Shown piece by piece: positions 52,888 through 60,513 of a stretch of DNA of 64,000 nucleotides. Under the pieces are notes generated by a model. That model was given only the letters and a program-made list of their open reading frames with translations, ran no database searches and was not told the DNA's origin. Source of the DNA: an uncultured Lachnospiraceae bacterium (GTDB lineage: Bacteria > Bacillota > Clostridia > Lachnospirales > Lachnospiraceae); the NCBI GenBank assembly GCA_934292725.1, contig CAKQXY010000005.1:1-64000 (forward strand). The letters run 5' to 3'. The translations under genes and the position numbers were made by a program. How positions within the stretch are numbered: the stretch's first letter is position 1; each line of letters starts with the position of its first letter.

Positions 52888-53820
52888 TTAGCCCTTAACT
52901 GCTCCTACCATAATACCCTTTACAAAATATCGCTGGAAAATAGGGTATACAAACATGATTGGTGCAACAACTAAAATCGTAACAGTCATACGCACGCTCG
53001 TCGCTGTCTGTGCTGTTGCAGAAGCAGCTGCCATAGCGCCTGAGCTTGCAGAACTGTTTGCCAGTGCCTTTAAGGAGCTTGCCTGATTCAAATACTGGTA
53101 CAAGATAAACTGCAGCGGATACAGCTTCGTATCTGTCATTAAAAGAAGTGTATCCTGAAATGCATTCCACTGATTAACTGCTGAGAAAATAGCAACTGTT
53201 GCCATAATCGGCTTAATAACAGGAATCATAATCGTCAAAAATATTTTTATAGTTCCTGCACCATCAATCTCTGCTGCCTCCTGAAGTTCCTTCGGAACAG
53301 ACTCCACAAACGTCTTTGTCAGAATAATGTTAAATGGAGAAACAATTGCCGGCAAAATATAACCAAGAAAGTTATTTGTAAGATGCAGGTTTTTCATCGT
53401 CAAAAACCATGGAATAATTCCTGCATTAAAGTACATCGTTGCAACTAAAAGTCTGTACCAGAGCTTTCTGTGCCACATATCTTCCTGAGTAAACATGTAA
53501 CCTAAGAATGCTGATGCACCTACTGTACAAAATGTTCCGATTGCTGTTCTTCCAAGAGAAATTTTTGCTGCCTGGAATAAACCGTCAATCTTTAGTGCGC
53601 TCACATAATTTTGAAAATGGATTCCTCTCGGCCAGAAAAGAATCACACCTCTGGCACTTAAATCATTTGCACTGATTGTATTGATAAAGATGTAGTAAAA
53701 CGGATATACACAGACCAGCGCGCACAGGCTGAATATGATATAACAGACAACACCGACCATACGGTCGCCGAAGCTTTCCTTCATCTTTGTCTTATGTTGA
53801 TGAATTTGTTTCTTTTTCAT
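52888..53820 (-). CDS. ABC sugar importer permease, LplC-like (locus 3)
   Basis: A 310-residue permease with six hydrophobic segments, EAA loop LQEAAEIDGAGTIKIFLTIMIPV and the C-terminus FVKGIMVGAVKG. An alanine/serine-rich stretch (NSSASSGAMAAASATAQ) precedes the last helix and is longer than in the other two LplC copies here. The start follows GGAGGG, 22 bases behind the LplB-like gene. Confidence 0.9.
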   Translation of the reverse strand: MKKKQIHQHKTKMKESFGDRMVGVVCYIIFSLCALVCVYPFYYIFINTISANDLSARGVILFWPRGIHFQNYVSALKIDGLFQAAKISLGRTAIGTFCTVGASAFLGYMFTQEDMWHRKLWYRLLVATMYFNAGIIPWFLTMKNLHLTNNFLGYILPAIVSPFNIILTKTFVESVPKELQEAAEIDGAGTIKIFLTIMIPVIKPIMATVAIFSAVNQWNAFQDTLLLMTDTKLYPLQFILYQYLNQASSLKALANSSASSGAMAAASATAQTATSVRMTVTILVVAPIMFVYPIFQRYFVKGIMVGAVKG

Positions 53821-53842
53821 CTAAGCTGCCCTCCGATCCAAG

Positions 53843-54775
53843 TTAGATAAAGCTCTCGCCGCGTACCTTCTTCGAGAAGGCATTTGCGCCTACAAGAAGA
53901 ATCACACTGACTACACTCTTTAACATACTGATTGCAACAGATACGGAATAGCTTCCGCTTCCCATTGCAGTATTATATACGTAAAGATCAAGTACCTGAA
54001 TGTACTGTTTGTTAAATGCATTCTGGAATACGTAATACTGCTCCATTCCGTTGTTTAAGAAGTTTGCAATGTTAATCATCAGCAAAACAAAATAAGTCGG
54101 AATCAAACTTGGAATCGTAATATGACGAATCAGCTGCATACGGTTTGCACCGTCAACCTTTGCTGCCTGAAACAGCTCATCATCAATACCAGAAATTGCT
54201 GCTATGTACATAATTGCCGCCCAGCCAAGATTCTTCCATGTCAGCCACAGCCACTGAGTAAACCAAACATGCTTTGTGGACTGTAAAAACAAAATTGGCT
54301 CTGTTGTAAATCCAAGCTTCATCAACAGTGTATTTGCCATACCTGTACTGTTAAACAAGCTGAATGCAACTGAGTATACAAGAACCCAGCTGACGAAGTT
54401 TGGAAGTGTGGTAACAGTCTGGACAAACTTACGAAACTTCACGCAGCGAATCTCATTTAAAAATACAGCAAACAGCATTGGAAGCCATGATGTACCAAGT
54501 GTTAACGCACTCATCGCAAATGTATTTTTTAACACTTGAACAATCTGCTTGATCTTAATATCGTTTTCAACCAATGACTTAAACCATTTTAAGCCAACAA
54601 ACTGTGCCTCAGAAAATGGCTTCGGCGGACGATAATCATAAAATGCATAAATCCATCCATACAACGGATAGTAACTGAATATAAGTACCAGCGCAATGAA
54701 AGGTGCTACATACAAAAACAACCGTATGGACTTCCATTTTCTTTTCGTCATCTTTTTCTTTCCCAACTGTTCCAC
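53843..54775 (-). CDS. ABC sugar importer permease, LplB-like (locus 3)
   Basis: A 310-residue permease, first gene of locus 3. The first helix is LFLYVAPFIALVLIFSYYPLYGWIY (in part), and the EAA loop is LFQAAKVDGANRMQLIRHITIP. The start codon is probably GTG at 54775 after AGGAAAGG; the ATG eight codons later is an alternative. A consensus-like promoter and LacI-type sites lie directly upstream. No ATPase gene is present. Confidence 0.9.
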   Translation of the reverse strand: MEQLGKKKMTKRKWKSIRLFLYVAPFIALVLIFSYYPLYGWIYAFYDYRPPKPFSEAQFVGLKWFKSLVENDIKIKQIVQVLKNTFAMSALTLGTSWLPMLFAVFLNEIRCVKFRKFVQTVTTLPNFVSWVLVYSVAFSLFNSTGMANTLLMKLGFTTEPILFLQSTKHVWFTQWLWLTWKNLGWAAIMYIAAISGIDDELFQAAKVDGANRMQLIRHITIPSLIPTYFVLLMINIANFLNNGMEQYYVFQNAFNKQYIQVLDLYVYNTAMGSGSYSVSVAISMLKSVVSVILLVGANAFSKKVRGESFI

Positions 54776-54794
54776 TACCTTTCCTTTTTATTTG

Positions 54795-54807
54795 GTTTAA
54801 CGTTTTT
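54795..54807. promoter_or_regulatory. LacI-type operator of locus 3
   Basis: GTTTAACGTTTTT (reverse complement AAAAACGTTAAAC) starts about 16 bases downstream of the -10 element, a roadblock position. A diverged relative, ATTACGTTTTATC, covers the -10 itself (54819-54831). The lacI gene is immediately upstream in transcription. Confidence 0.65.
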
Positions 54808-54822
54808 CCTTTTGTTGATTAC

Positions 54823-54851
54823 GTTTTATCACTTTACAGACATTTTGTCAA
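54823..54851 (-). promoter_or_regulatory. Locus 3 promoter
   Basis: On the minus strand a perfect -35 TTGACA (54846-54851) and TAAAAC (54823-54828, 4 of 6, preceded by TGA as an extended -10) are 17 bp apart. The site reads into the importer operon. Confidence 0.72.
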
Positions 54852-54957
54852 TACCTAATTTAATTTTATTTCTATCTTTATCTATTTTGCACATTTATTT
54901 TTATATTTTTTATGTATTCAGCCTGTTTTTTCATGTTATTTTACGATTTTACTGTTT

Positions 54958-54970
54958 GTTTAACGTTACT
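54958..54970. promoter_or_regulatory. LacI-type operator-like site, upstream copy
   Basis: GTTTAACGTTACT matches 11 of 13 positions of the 54795 site. It lies about 110 bases upstream of the locus 3 -35 element, where a second operator could support DNA looping. Confidence 0.45.
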
Positions 54971-54997
54971 CTTTTATGTTTTGTTTTTATAAAATAC

Positions 54998-55029
54998 TAA
55001 CTATTCTGATCCCAGTTTGCAAAATCACG
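54998..55029. repeat. Half copy of the MITE-like element
   Basis: These 32 bases match the left end of the element at 57654 in 25 of 32 positions, beginning with TAACTATTC and including GCAAAATC. No matching right end was found nearby, so this looks like a truncated copy. Confidence 0.55.
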
Positions 55030-55030
55030 T

Positions 55031-55058
55031 AAAAAGGAGCAGTCTTACTGACTGCTCC
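55031..55058 (-). terminator. lacI terminator
   Basis: On the minus strand GGAGCAGT and ACTGCTCC form a perfect 8-bp stem with a 7-base loop, followed by five T residues, 26 bases behind the lacI stop codon. Confidence 0.88.
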
Positions 55059-55066
55059 TCTAATTT

Positions 55067-55079
55067 ATTTAACGTTTTT
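55067..55079. promoter_or_regulatory. LacI-type operator-like site behind lacI
   Basis: ATTTAACGTTTTT matches 12 of 13 positions of the 54795 site. It lies between the lacI stop codon and its terminator, an odd place for a classical operator; it may serve looping or be a chance AT-rich match. Confidence 0.4.
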
Positions 55080-55083
55080 ACTA

Positions 55084-56145
55084 TTACTCATTTCTTTTTG
55101 GAACTGACTCACGTATTTTTATCTCACATGGAATTTTAATGTGCTTTACCGTATCACTATCGGCTCCATTATCATCACTGTCCTGCTTTTCTAACTTTTC
55201 AAACAACAATCTTGCCGATTCTGTTCCAACCTCAAGAAGAGGAAGACGGCTGCTTGTCATCTTGGGAATGTACCAATTTGCAATCTTATCATTATCAAAT
55301 CCAGTGACAGCAATATCCTTTCCCACTTCTAGTCCCATATCATGAACGCAGTTATACACACCGCCTGCCATCCAGTCTGACATACAAAAAATCGCATCTA
55401 CACCAGCCTTCACTAACTTTTCGGTCATCGCATATGCCTTTTCAGGCTCCCAATTTGCATCAAGAACACATGACGGATTATACAAAATACCAGCTTCAAA
55501 CAGTGCTCGCTGACAGCCAAGCAGACGGCGCTTTGCATGAATATTGTCGGCGCGTCCGCTTATTACTCCCAGCTTTTTGTATCCCTGCGATAAAATATAG
55601 CGCACCATCTGATAGCCGCCTTCCTCATCGTCAATCTCAACAGAAGTCATACTTTCATCTGAGCAGCAATAAGCTAAAACAAGCGGCATATCTGTTTTTT
55701 CTTCAAACAAATGTATCTCTCTCTCATGACCTGCCACATAAATCAGTCCATCTACCTTAATGCTGGCAAGCTCCTTCATGGCCGGATCTAATACACTATG
55801 GATTAACGTTTCATCATTGTACCATTTATCCTGCCACCTTGCATACAGCCTAAGATTCTGTAAAAGGACACGATACTTTTTCTCTTCACAATATTTCATA
55901 ATGCCTTCGACAATCTCCGGCGTCGTAAACTGTGAGAGATCCTCTGTGATTACACCAATTGTCTGAGTGCGCTGTCTGCGCAACCCCTGCGCGAAGTAAT
56001 TTGGATGATACCCAAGCTCATCAATCGCATCCATTACTTTTTTACGTGTCTCGTCCTTGACCTTTTTAGGACTGTTATTTACAATATTTGACACAGTTGT
56101 AACTGAAACACCGCAGTGCTGCGCAATTTCCTTTAAAGTAACCAT
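55084..56145 (-). CDS. LacI-family regulator of locus 3
   Basis: A 353-residue repressor. Helix-turn-helix residues 3-25 (TLKEIAQHCGVSVTTVSNIVNN), the hinge, then a periplasmic-binding-protein-like sugar domain (TIGVITEDLSQFTTPEIVEGIM; VTGFDNDKIANWYIPKMTS). The ATG at 56145 follows GGGAGG; the frame stays open 69 bases upstream into the MATE gene end. It probably binds the AACGTT-type sites in the locus 3 promoter and at 19325, releasing them when a sugar is bound. It has its own terminator and sits 65 bases behind the MATE gene on the same strand. Confidence 0.92.
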   Translation of the reverse strand: MVTLKEIAQHCGVSVTTVSNIVNNSPKKVKDETRKKVMDAIDELGYHPNYFAQGLRRQRTQTIGVITEDLSQFTTPEIVEGIMKYCEEKKYRVLLQNLRLYARWQDKWYNDETLIHSVLDPAMKELASIKVDGLIYVAGHEREIHLFEEKTDMPLVLAYCCSDESMTSVEIDDEEGGYQMVRYILSQGYKKLGVISGRADNIHAKRRLLGCQRALFEAGILYNPSCVLDANWEPEKAYAMTEKLVKAGVDAIFCMSDWMAGGVYNCVHDMGLEVGKDIAVTGFDNDKIANWYIPKMTSSRLPLLEVGTESARLLFEKLEKQDSDDNGADSDTVKHIKIPCEIKIRESVPKRNE

Positions 56146-56210
56146 TTCGATTTCCTCCCGCTTTTGTTTTCCCTGTTGTTTTTTTATGTTAACACAGGAG
56201 CGAAATTTTA

Positions 56211-57605
56211 TCAATCACCTTTTTTTACCTGCGCACCAGCTTCAAGAATCTTATCAAAGCGTGTTAAGAATGTAATTGTCGTTACAATTGCTGCCAAAAT
56301 ATCGCTGATTGGCTCTGCTAAAAAGACAGCAAATACCTTGTCTGCCAAGAAGCATGGCAAAATAAATATAAGTGGGATCAGCAGCACAATTTTTCTTAAG
56401 CAGGCAAGAAGAAGACTAACCTTTGCCTGACCAAGTGCCATGAAGCTTTGCTGACAGCTTACTTGGAAGCCAAGTGAGAATATACCTGCCATATAAATGT
56501 GAAGCGCCCATGATGTGAAATCTACTAATGTCGTATCTGATGTAAACAAGCCTGCAAAAAGCTGCGGCGCGATCATCATAATGAGCCATCCAGCAATAGT
56601 AAAGGTGACGCATACGCAAAACTGAGTAAAGAAGGCCTTCTTTACACGATCCTTGTTTCCGGCTCCGAAATTATAGCTTATGATTGGCTGACCACCCTGG
56701 CAGATACCCTGCAGAGGCATCGTAATAAGCTGATTCACACTTGTAATAATGGTCATCGCACCAACTGCCACATCACCGCCATAACGGGCAAGACTTGATG
56801 TAAAGCTGATGGACAAAAGACTCTCTGTAGAAATCATTACAAAGCTTGAAATACCAAGCGCAAGACATGGTCCAAATACCTTCGGGTCCAGCTTCATGTT
56901 AGACAGCTTTAATTTAAGGATTGTCTTCTTTCCTGTCAGGAAACGAAGCACCCAGATGGCGCCGACTGCCTGACTTAAAACAGTCGCGATTGCTGCACCG
57001 CGCACACCCATATCAAGCACAAATATAAAAATCGGGTCAAGGATAACATTAATGACTGCACCAATCAAAGTCGTCATCATGCTGATTTTAGAAAAGCCCT
57101 GTGTTGTGATGAATAGATTCATTCCAAGAACAATCAGCACAAAAATACTTCCAAAAATATAAATTCGTGCATACTCAACTGCATACGGAAGCGTTGCATC
57201 ACTCGCACCAAACAAACGAAGAAGCCGTGGTGCAAAAATAGAGCATAGAACGGTAAGTCCAACTGCAAAAAGTAAAATCAACGAAAAGCAGTTTCCCATG
57301 ATCTTTTCTGCTGTTTCATTGTCCTTCTTTCCCATGAATATTGCTGCTCTTGGTGCTCCGCCTGAACCAGACAGCATAGCAAACGCGTTTATCAGCATTA
57401 AAATCGGTGCAAATAATCCAACACCTGTAAGTGCGGCTGCACCTATTCCCGGAATGTGTCCAATGTAAATTCTGTCTACAATGTTATAAAGTAAATTAAC
57501 AATCTGTGCGACAACAGCTGGAATCGCAAGCTGTGCCAGAAGTTTTGGTATGCTTCCCTTGCCCAAATCCTGCGTTCTTGCCTGTGGTTTTGTCTTCTCT
57601 TCCAT
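56211..57605 (-). CDS. MATE-family efflux transporter
   Basis: A 464-residue inner-membrane antiporter with twelve predicted helices in two related halves. The family N-terminus GSIPKLLAQLAIPAVVAQIVNLLYNIVDRIYIGHIPGIG is seen in part as IVDRIYIGHIPG; GAPRAAIFMGKKD and QPIISYNFGAGN, the latter at the start of the second half, are typical. The start follows AAAGGAG. Substrate is unknown. A MITE-like element occupies the region just upstream of its ribosome binding site and may affect its expression. Confidence 0.9.
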   Translation of the reverse strand: MEEKTKPQARTQDLGKGSIPKLLAQLAIPAVVAQIVNLLYNIVDRIYIGHIPGIGAAALTGVGLFAPILMLINAFAMLSGSGGAPRAAIFMGKKDNETAEKIMGNCFSLILLFAVGLTVLCSIFAPRLLRLFGASDATLPYAVEYARIYIFGSIFVLIVLGMNLFITTQGFSKISMMTTLIGAVINVILDPIFIFVLDMGVRGAAIATVLSQAVGAIWVLRFLTGKKTILKLKLSNMKLDPKVFGPCLALGISSFVMISTESLLSISFTSSLARYGGDVAVGAMTIITSVNQLITMPLQGICQGGQPIISYNFGAGNKDRVKKAFFTQFCVCVTFTIAGWLIMMIAPQLFAGLFTSDTTLVDFTSWALHIYMAGIFSLGFQVSCQQSFMALGQAKVSLLLACLRKIVLLIPLIFILPCFLADKVFAVFLAEPISDILAAIVTTITFLTRFDKILEAGAQVKKGD

Positions 57606-57653
57606 GATTTTTCTCCTTTTTTTCTCCCCAACCTGTCGCTTTTTAACATTTTT

Positions 57654-57794
57654 TAACTATTCAGAACCCCATTCGCAAAATCGCATCTTCGATGCTTCTA
57701 TTTTGCTCATGTGGTTACCTCGCCATATAAAATTGCTATTCTGTCTGAATGCAAGCATTCACAGAAAGCAATTTTGCATGGCTCTGAATAGTTA
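57654..57794. repeat. MITE-like palindromic element before the MATE gene
   Basis: A 141-bp non-coding element with perfect 12-bp terminal inverted repeats (TAACTATTCAGA / TCTGAATAGTTA). These continue as an imperfect repeat to about 30 bp and enclose two internal hairpins. A 10-bp direct repeat, CATTTTTTAA, occurs at 57647-57656 and 57796-57805 around it, overlapping the left end by three bases. A truncated relative lies at 54998. It has no coding capacity. Confidence 0.7.
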
Positions 57795-57803
57795 CCATTT
57801 TTT

Positions 57804-57842
57804 AAAGCCCCGAAGAAGCGTTTGCCGCTCCAACGAGGCTTT
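57804..57842. terminator. Hairpin downstream of FKBP-like gene
   Basis: AAAGCC (57804-57809) pairs with GGCTTT (57837-57842) and the stem continues with GAAGCG/CGCTCC-type pairing around a short loop. The T-tract is better on the plus strand, but the only gene it can serve is the minus-strand FKBP-like gene. Confidence 0.55.
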
Positions 57843-57902
57843 TTGCCTGTTTGTAATCAATCAGACAATGATCTTTGTTATTATCCTGTCTACAAAAAAT
57901 GT

Positions 57903-59135
57903 TTACTCTGCCTCAGAAGATACTTCCTCTGTGGAAACCTCCTCAGAAGATGCTTCCTCTGAAACTTCTTCTGAAACTTCTTCAGAGGACTCCTCTTCCA
58001 TCTCGACTAAGGTTACGTTCTCTGAAAGCTTTCCTAACACATAATCAGTGCTTGCTGCAAACAGTACATATGGCTCACCATAAACGCCAACAGCCTTCTC
58101 GTAATCCTCATCAGTAAAGTTTAAAGATTCCTTTGCAATATCTGCTGTCATCTCCCAGCCTTCATTTTCCATAACAGCCTGCAGTACAAGATAGTTTCCT
58201 GCATATGTCTTGCACATTTCTCTGAAGGAATCTTCATCAAGTCCATTTGCAGATAAGAAAGCATCAATTCCTACACCGTACATAGATGCGATAGAAGTAT
58301 AATACTGATAACGCTCATTGTAAACTGTATCAACAACTTCTTCCGGTACATCTTTGATCTCGGAATTTTCTACTACATACTGGAACAGTGCATTATACAT
58401 GTTCTGCTTGTACAGATTGTCATAGATGCTCTGACGATATGCATCTGCGCTCTCATAATCCGGCAGATTTTCAGCAATAAAATCATCATCAAACTCTGGT
58501 GTTATCTTCTCTTCGATGTAGTTGATAGTGATATTGAAAACAGCATCCTTGCCGCTTAAATCTGTGTTATTGGTATATGGATCCGGGAATGTAACATTGA
58601 TATCAAAGTTCTCGCCCGGTGCATGACCGATCAGCTGATCTAAAAATCCATCGATATAGCTTGTTACGCCAATGGTAACTGTCGCACCTTTTCCATCTGT
58701 GCTTCCGCCCTCAAACTCAACACCGTCAACAGAACCTACATAATCAATATTTACAGTGTCACCATCCTCGATCAGACGATCTGCATCAGTGATCTGGTTT
58801 GTCTTTGTATAAGAGCTTAATGTCTTATCAATCTGACTCTGCACAGCCTCATCAGATGGAAGGATTTCATCTGACAGATCCATATGTGAATAATCAAGCA
58901 AAGTTACATAATCAAGTGCCTTTACACCTTCAAAAAATCCCTTTTCATCATAGCCTTCGCTATAATCAAATGCCTCTGTCTCGGCTTCGCTTGATTCTTC
59001 CTCAGCACCAGTCTCCTCTTCTGTTTCAACTTCAGTTACCTCTTCTGTGCTTGTCTCCTCTGCAAATGCTGCTGCAGGAGTCATCGCTACTGCCATGCTC
59101 ATACCGAGTGCTGCTGCTAAAAATCTTCTTCTCAT
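57903..59135 (-). CDS. Secreted FKBP/trigger-factor-like peptidyl-prolyl isomerase
   Basis: A 410-residue protein. The signal peptide (residues 1 to about 25, ending AAAFAEE) lacks a lipobox. An acidic Glu/Thr/Ser-rich stretch follows (about 26-56). The FKBP domain has DGDTVNIDYVGSVDGVEFEGGSTDG and the trigger-factor-like ending PDPYTNNTDLSGKDAVFNITI. A helical C-terminal domain resembles that of trigger factor. The last ~30 residues are a degenerate SSEEV-type repeat. It probably assists folding outside the membrane. The ATG at 59135 is supported by the signal peptide and by a promoter at 59194. How it stays at the surface is unclear. Confidence 0.85.
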   Translation of the reverse strand: MRRRFLAAALGMSMAVAMTPAAAFAEETSTEEVTEVETEEETGAEEESSEAETEAFDYSEGYDEKGFFEGVKALDYVTLLDYSHMDLSDEILPSDEAVQSQIDKTLSSYTKTNQITDADRLIEDGDTVNIDYVGSVDGVEFEGGSTDGKGATVTIGVTSYIDGFLDQLIGHAPGENFDINVTFPDPYTNNTDLSGKDAVFNITINYIEEKITPEFDDDFIAENLPDYESADAYRQSIYDNLYKQNMYNALFQYVVENSEIKDVPEEVVDTVYNERYQYYTSIASMYGVGIDAFLSANGLDEDSFREMCKTYAGNYLVLQAVMENEGWEMTADIAKESLNFTDEDYEKAVGVYGEPYVLFAASTDYVLGKLSENVTLVEMEEESSEEVSEEVSEEASSEEVSTEEVSSEAE

Positions 59136-59193
59136 TACCTTCACCTGTCCTGATTCAATGCCAGGACTCCCTTTCTTTGAATGACATAAATTC

Positions 59194-59222
59194 ATTCTAT
59201 CACAAATTTATGCGTTTGAAAA
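59194..59222 (-). promoter_or_regulatory. Promoter of FKBP-like gene
   Basis: On the minus strand TAGAAT (59194-59199), preceded by TGA as an extended -10, stands 17 bp from TTTTCA (59217-59222). The start codon is about 58 bases downstream. Confidence 0.6.
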
Positions 59223-59257
59223 CCAATTGAGTAAAATTTCATTCAATTTTCACAGAT

Positions 59258-59704
59258 TTACCATTCTCTGCTATCCCAGATTACAGTGAACGGTCCATCA
59301 TTTTCGAGTGATACTTTCATCTCTGCTCCAAAAATACCATGCTCGACTTTGCCAAATTCTTTTCGGCATTCCTCTAAAAAATATTCGTATAAGCGCTCTG
59401 CCTCTGCCGGGGAACCTGCATTAGTAAAGCTTGGGCGATTACCTTTTTTGCAGTCGGCATACAGCGTAAACTGTGATACTACAAGCACCTCTCCGCCTAC
59501 ATCCTCGATTGAACGATTGATTTTTCCTTCTTCATCTGAAAAAATGCGCAGCTTATGAAGTTTTTTTACATAGCGTTCCACCATTGACTCATCGTCGCCC
59601 TGTCCAACGCCAAGAAGAACAAGATAACCTTTTTTGATTTCTCCTGTTACTTTACCCTCTACTGTCACACTTGCATGATTTACTCTTTGAATTACAAGTT
59701 TCAT
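59258..59704 (-). CDS. dtd: D-aminoacyl-tRNA deacylase
   Basis: A 148-residue cytoplasmic proofreading enzyme that removes D-amino acids from tRNA. The N-terminus MKLVIQRVNHASV, the SQFTLYADCKKGNRPSF motif (about 77-93) and the C-terminal Gly-Pro motif (DGPFTVIW) are intact, and length is normal. The start follows AGAGGAAAAAAG. It lies behind the xpt terminator on the same strand. Confidence 0.95.
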   Translation of the reverse strand: MKLVIQRVNHASVTVEGKVTGEIKKGYLVLLGVGQGDDESMVERYVKKLHKLRIFSDEEGKINRSIEDVGGEVLVVSQFTLYADCKKGNRPSFTNAGSPAEAERLYEYFLEECRKEFGKVEHGIFGAEMKVSLENDGPFTVIWDSREW

Positions 59705-59768
59705 AATCTTTTTTCCTCTGTCTGCTATTCTTATAGCTATTTTCTTAAACCACTTCGCATTATGGCTT

Positions 59769-59807
59769 CAAATGTAAAACCCAGAGGAATCCCCTGGGTT
59801 TCATTTG
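59769..59807 (-). terminator. xpt terminator
   Basis: AAACCCAGAGG (59777-59787) pairs with CCCCTGGGTTT (59791-59801, one wobble), and outer CAAATG/CATTTG arms extend the stem. On the minus strand it ends in TTTTACATTTG. It lies 12 bases behind the xpt stop codon. Confidence 0.8.
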
Positions 59808-59818
59808 TTGTTCTCTTA

Positions 59819-60400
59819 TTACTGCTCTCTGAAGAAAACTTCTCCAGTCTCTGCATTCATTCCATCAACGATTGCCAGAGACTCTACGCGAATACCCTTG
59901 CCGCGGATTAAATCGCCGCCCTTCTGGAATCCTTTCTCGATTGCAATACCAACACCCTCGATTGTAGCACCAGAGCTTTTTACAATATCAATCAGACCCT
60001 CTAATGCACATCCATTTGCCAAAAAATCATCAATGATCAGCACATGATCTTCTGGGGAAAGGAACTTTTTAGAAACAATCACATCATAGATTCTGCGGTG
60101 TGTAAAAGACTGAATCTTTGTAGAGTATACATCACCGTCAAGATTAATGCTCTGAGTCTTCTTTGCAAATACAACCGGCACATGAAAATACTGTGCTGCA
60201 ATACAGGCTACACCGATGCCGCTTGCCTCAATTGTGAGAATCTTATTGATTGGGCAACCCTCATACAGTCTCTTAAATTCTTTTCCCATCTCTGAAAACA
60301 GTTCGATATCCATCTGATGATTTAAAAAGCTGTCAACCTTTAATACATTTCCTGGCTTTACAATACCATCTTTGCGAATTCTTTCTTCTAACAGTTTCAT
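59819..60400 (-). CDS. xpt: Xanthine phosphoribosyltransferase
   Basis: A 193-residue purine salvage enzyme that makes XMP from xanthine and PRPP. MKLLEERIRKDGIVKPGNVLKVDSFLNHQ (here cited in part as GNVLKVDSFLNHQ) and the PRPP loop HVLIIDDFLANGCAL (about 126-140) are typical; KILTIEASGIGVA is also present. The start follows AAGGAACG. I searched the leader for a purine riboswitch and saw none. The gene has its own extended -10 promoter and terminator. Confidence 0.95.
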   Translation of the reverse strand: MKLLEERIRKDGIVKPGNVLKVDSFLNHQMDIELFSEMGKEFKRLYEGCPINKILTIEASGIGVACIAAQYFHVPVVFAKKTQSINLDGDVYSTKIQSFTHRRIYDVIVSKKFLSPEDHVLIIDDFLANGCALEGLIDIVKSSGATIEGVGIAIEKGFQKGGDLIRGKGIRVESLAIVDGMNAETGEVFFREQ

Positions 60401-60465
60401 AACGTTCCTTACCGCCCTTCTGATTAGTGTTTATTCATGTTTTGTCTATGTATATTTGTATCAAA

Positions 60466-60486
60466 GGCTACCGGATTTCGGCAGCC
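60466..60486 (-). terminator. Hairpin between dehydrogenase gene and xpt
   Basis: GGCTACCG (60466-60473) and CGGCAGCC (60479-60486) pair over 8 bp with one wobble. The hairpin is close behind the dehydrogenase stop codon and directly follows the xpt -10 element, so it may serve as terminator for one gene and 5' end structure for the other. Confidence 0.5.
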
Positions 60487-60487
60487 T

Positions 60488-60496
60488 ATTATACCA
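60488..60496 (-). promoter_or_regulatory. xpt promoter (extended -10)
   Basis: On the minus strand TGG followed by TATAAT (60488-60493) forms an extended -10 about 90 bases before the xpt start codon. No good -35 is visible. Confidence 0.5.
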
Positions 60497-60513
60497 TGTT
60501 GTGCTTTTAGAGT

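Larger units (their letters stand above)
54776..55083. other. Regulatory region between locus 3 importer and lacI
   Basis: This 308-base gap contains the locus 3 promoter, three AACGTT-type operator-like sites, one diverged site, half of a MITE-like element (54998-55029) and the lacI terminator (55031-55058). No gene was seen. Confidence 0.75.

Noticed and set aside
54998..55080. Complete second MITE copy before lacI
   Set aside because: Only one end is recognisable; no matching inverted end follows, so it was called as a half copy.
57903..58020. Phase-variable microsatellite in the FKBP-like gene
   Set aside because: Repeats are imperfect and in units that keep the reading frame, so on/off switching by slippage is not supported; only length change is plausible.
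60401..60513. Purine riboswitch expected upstream of xpt
   Set aside because: The leader lacks the conserved purine-aptamer core bases and three-way junction; only an extended -10 and a short hairpin are present.
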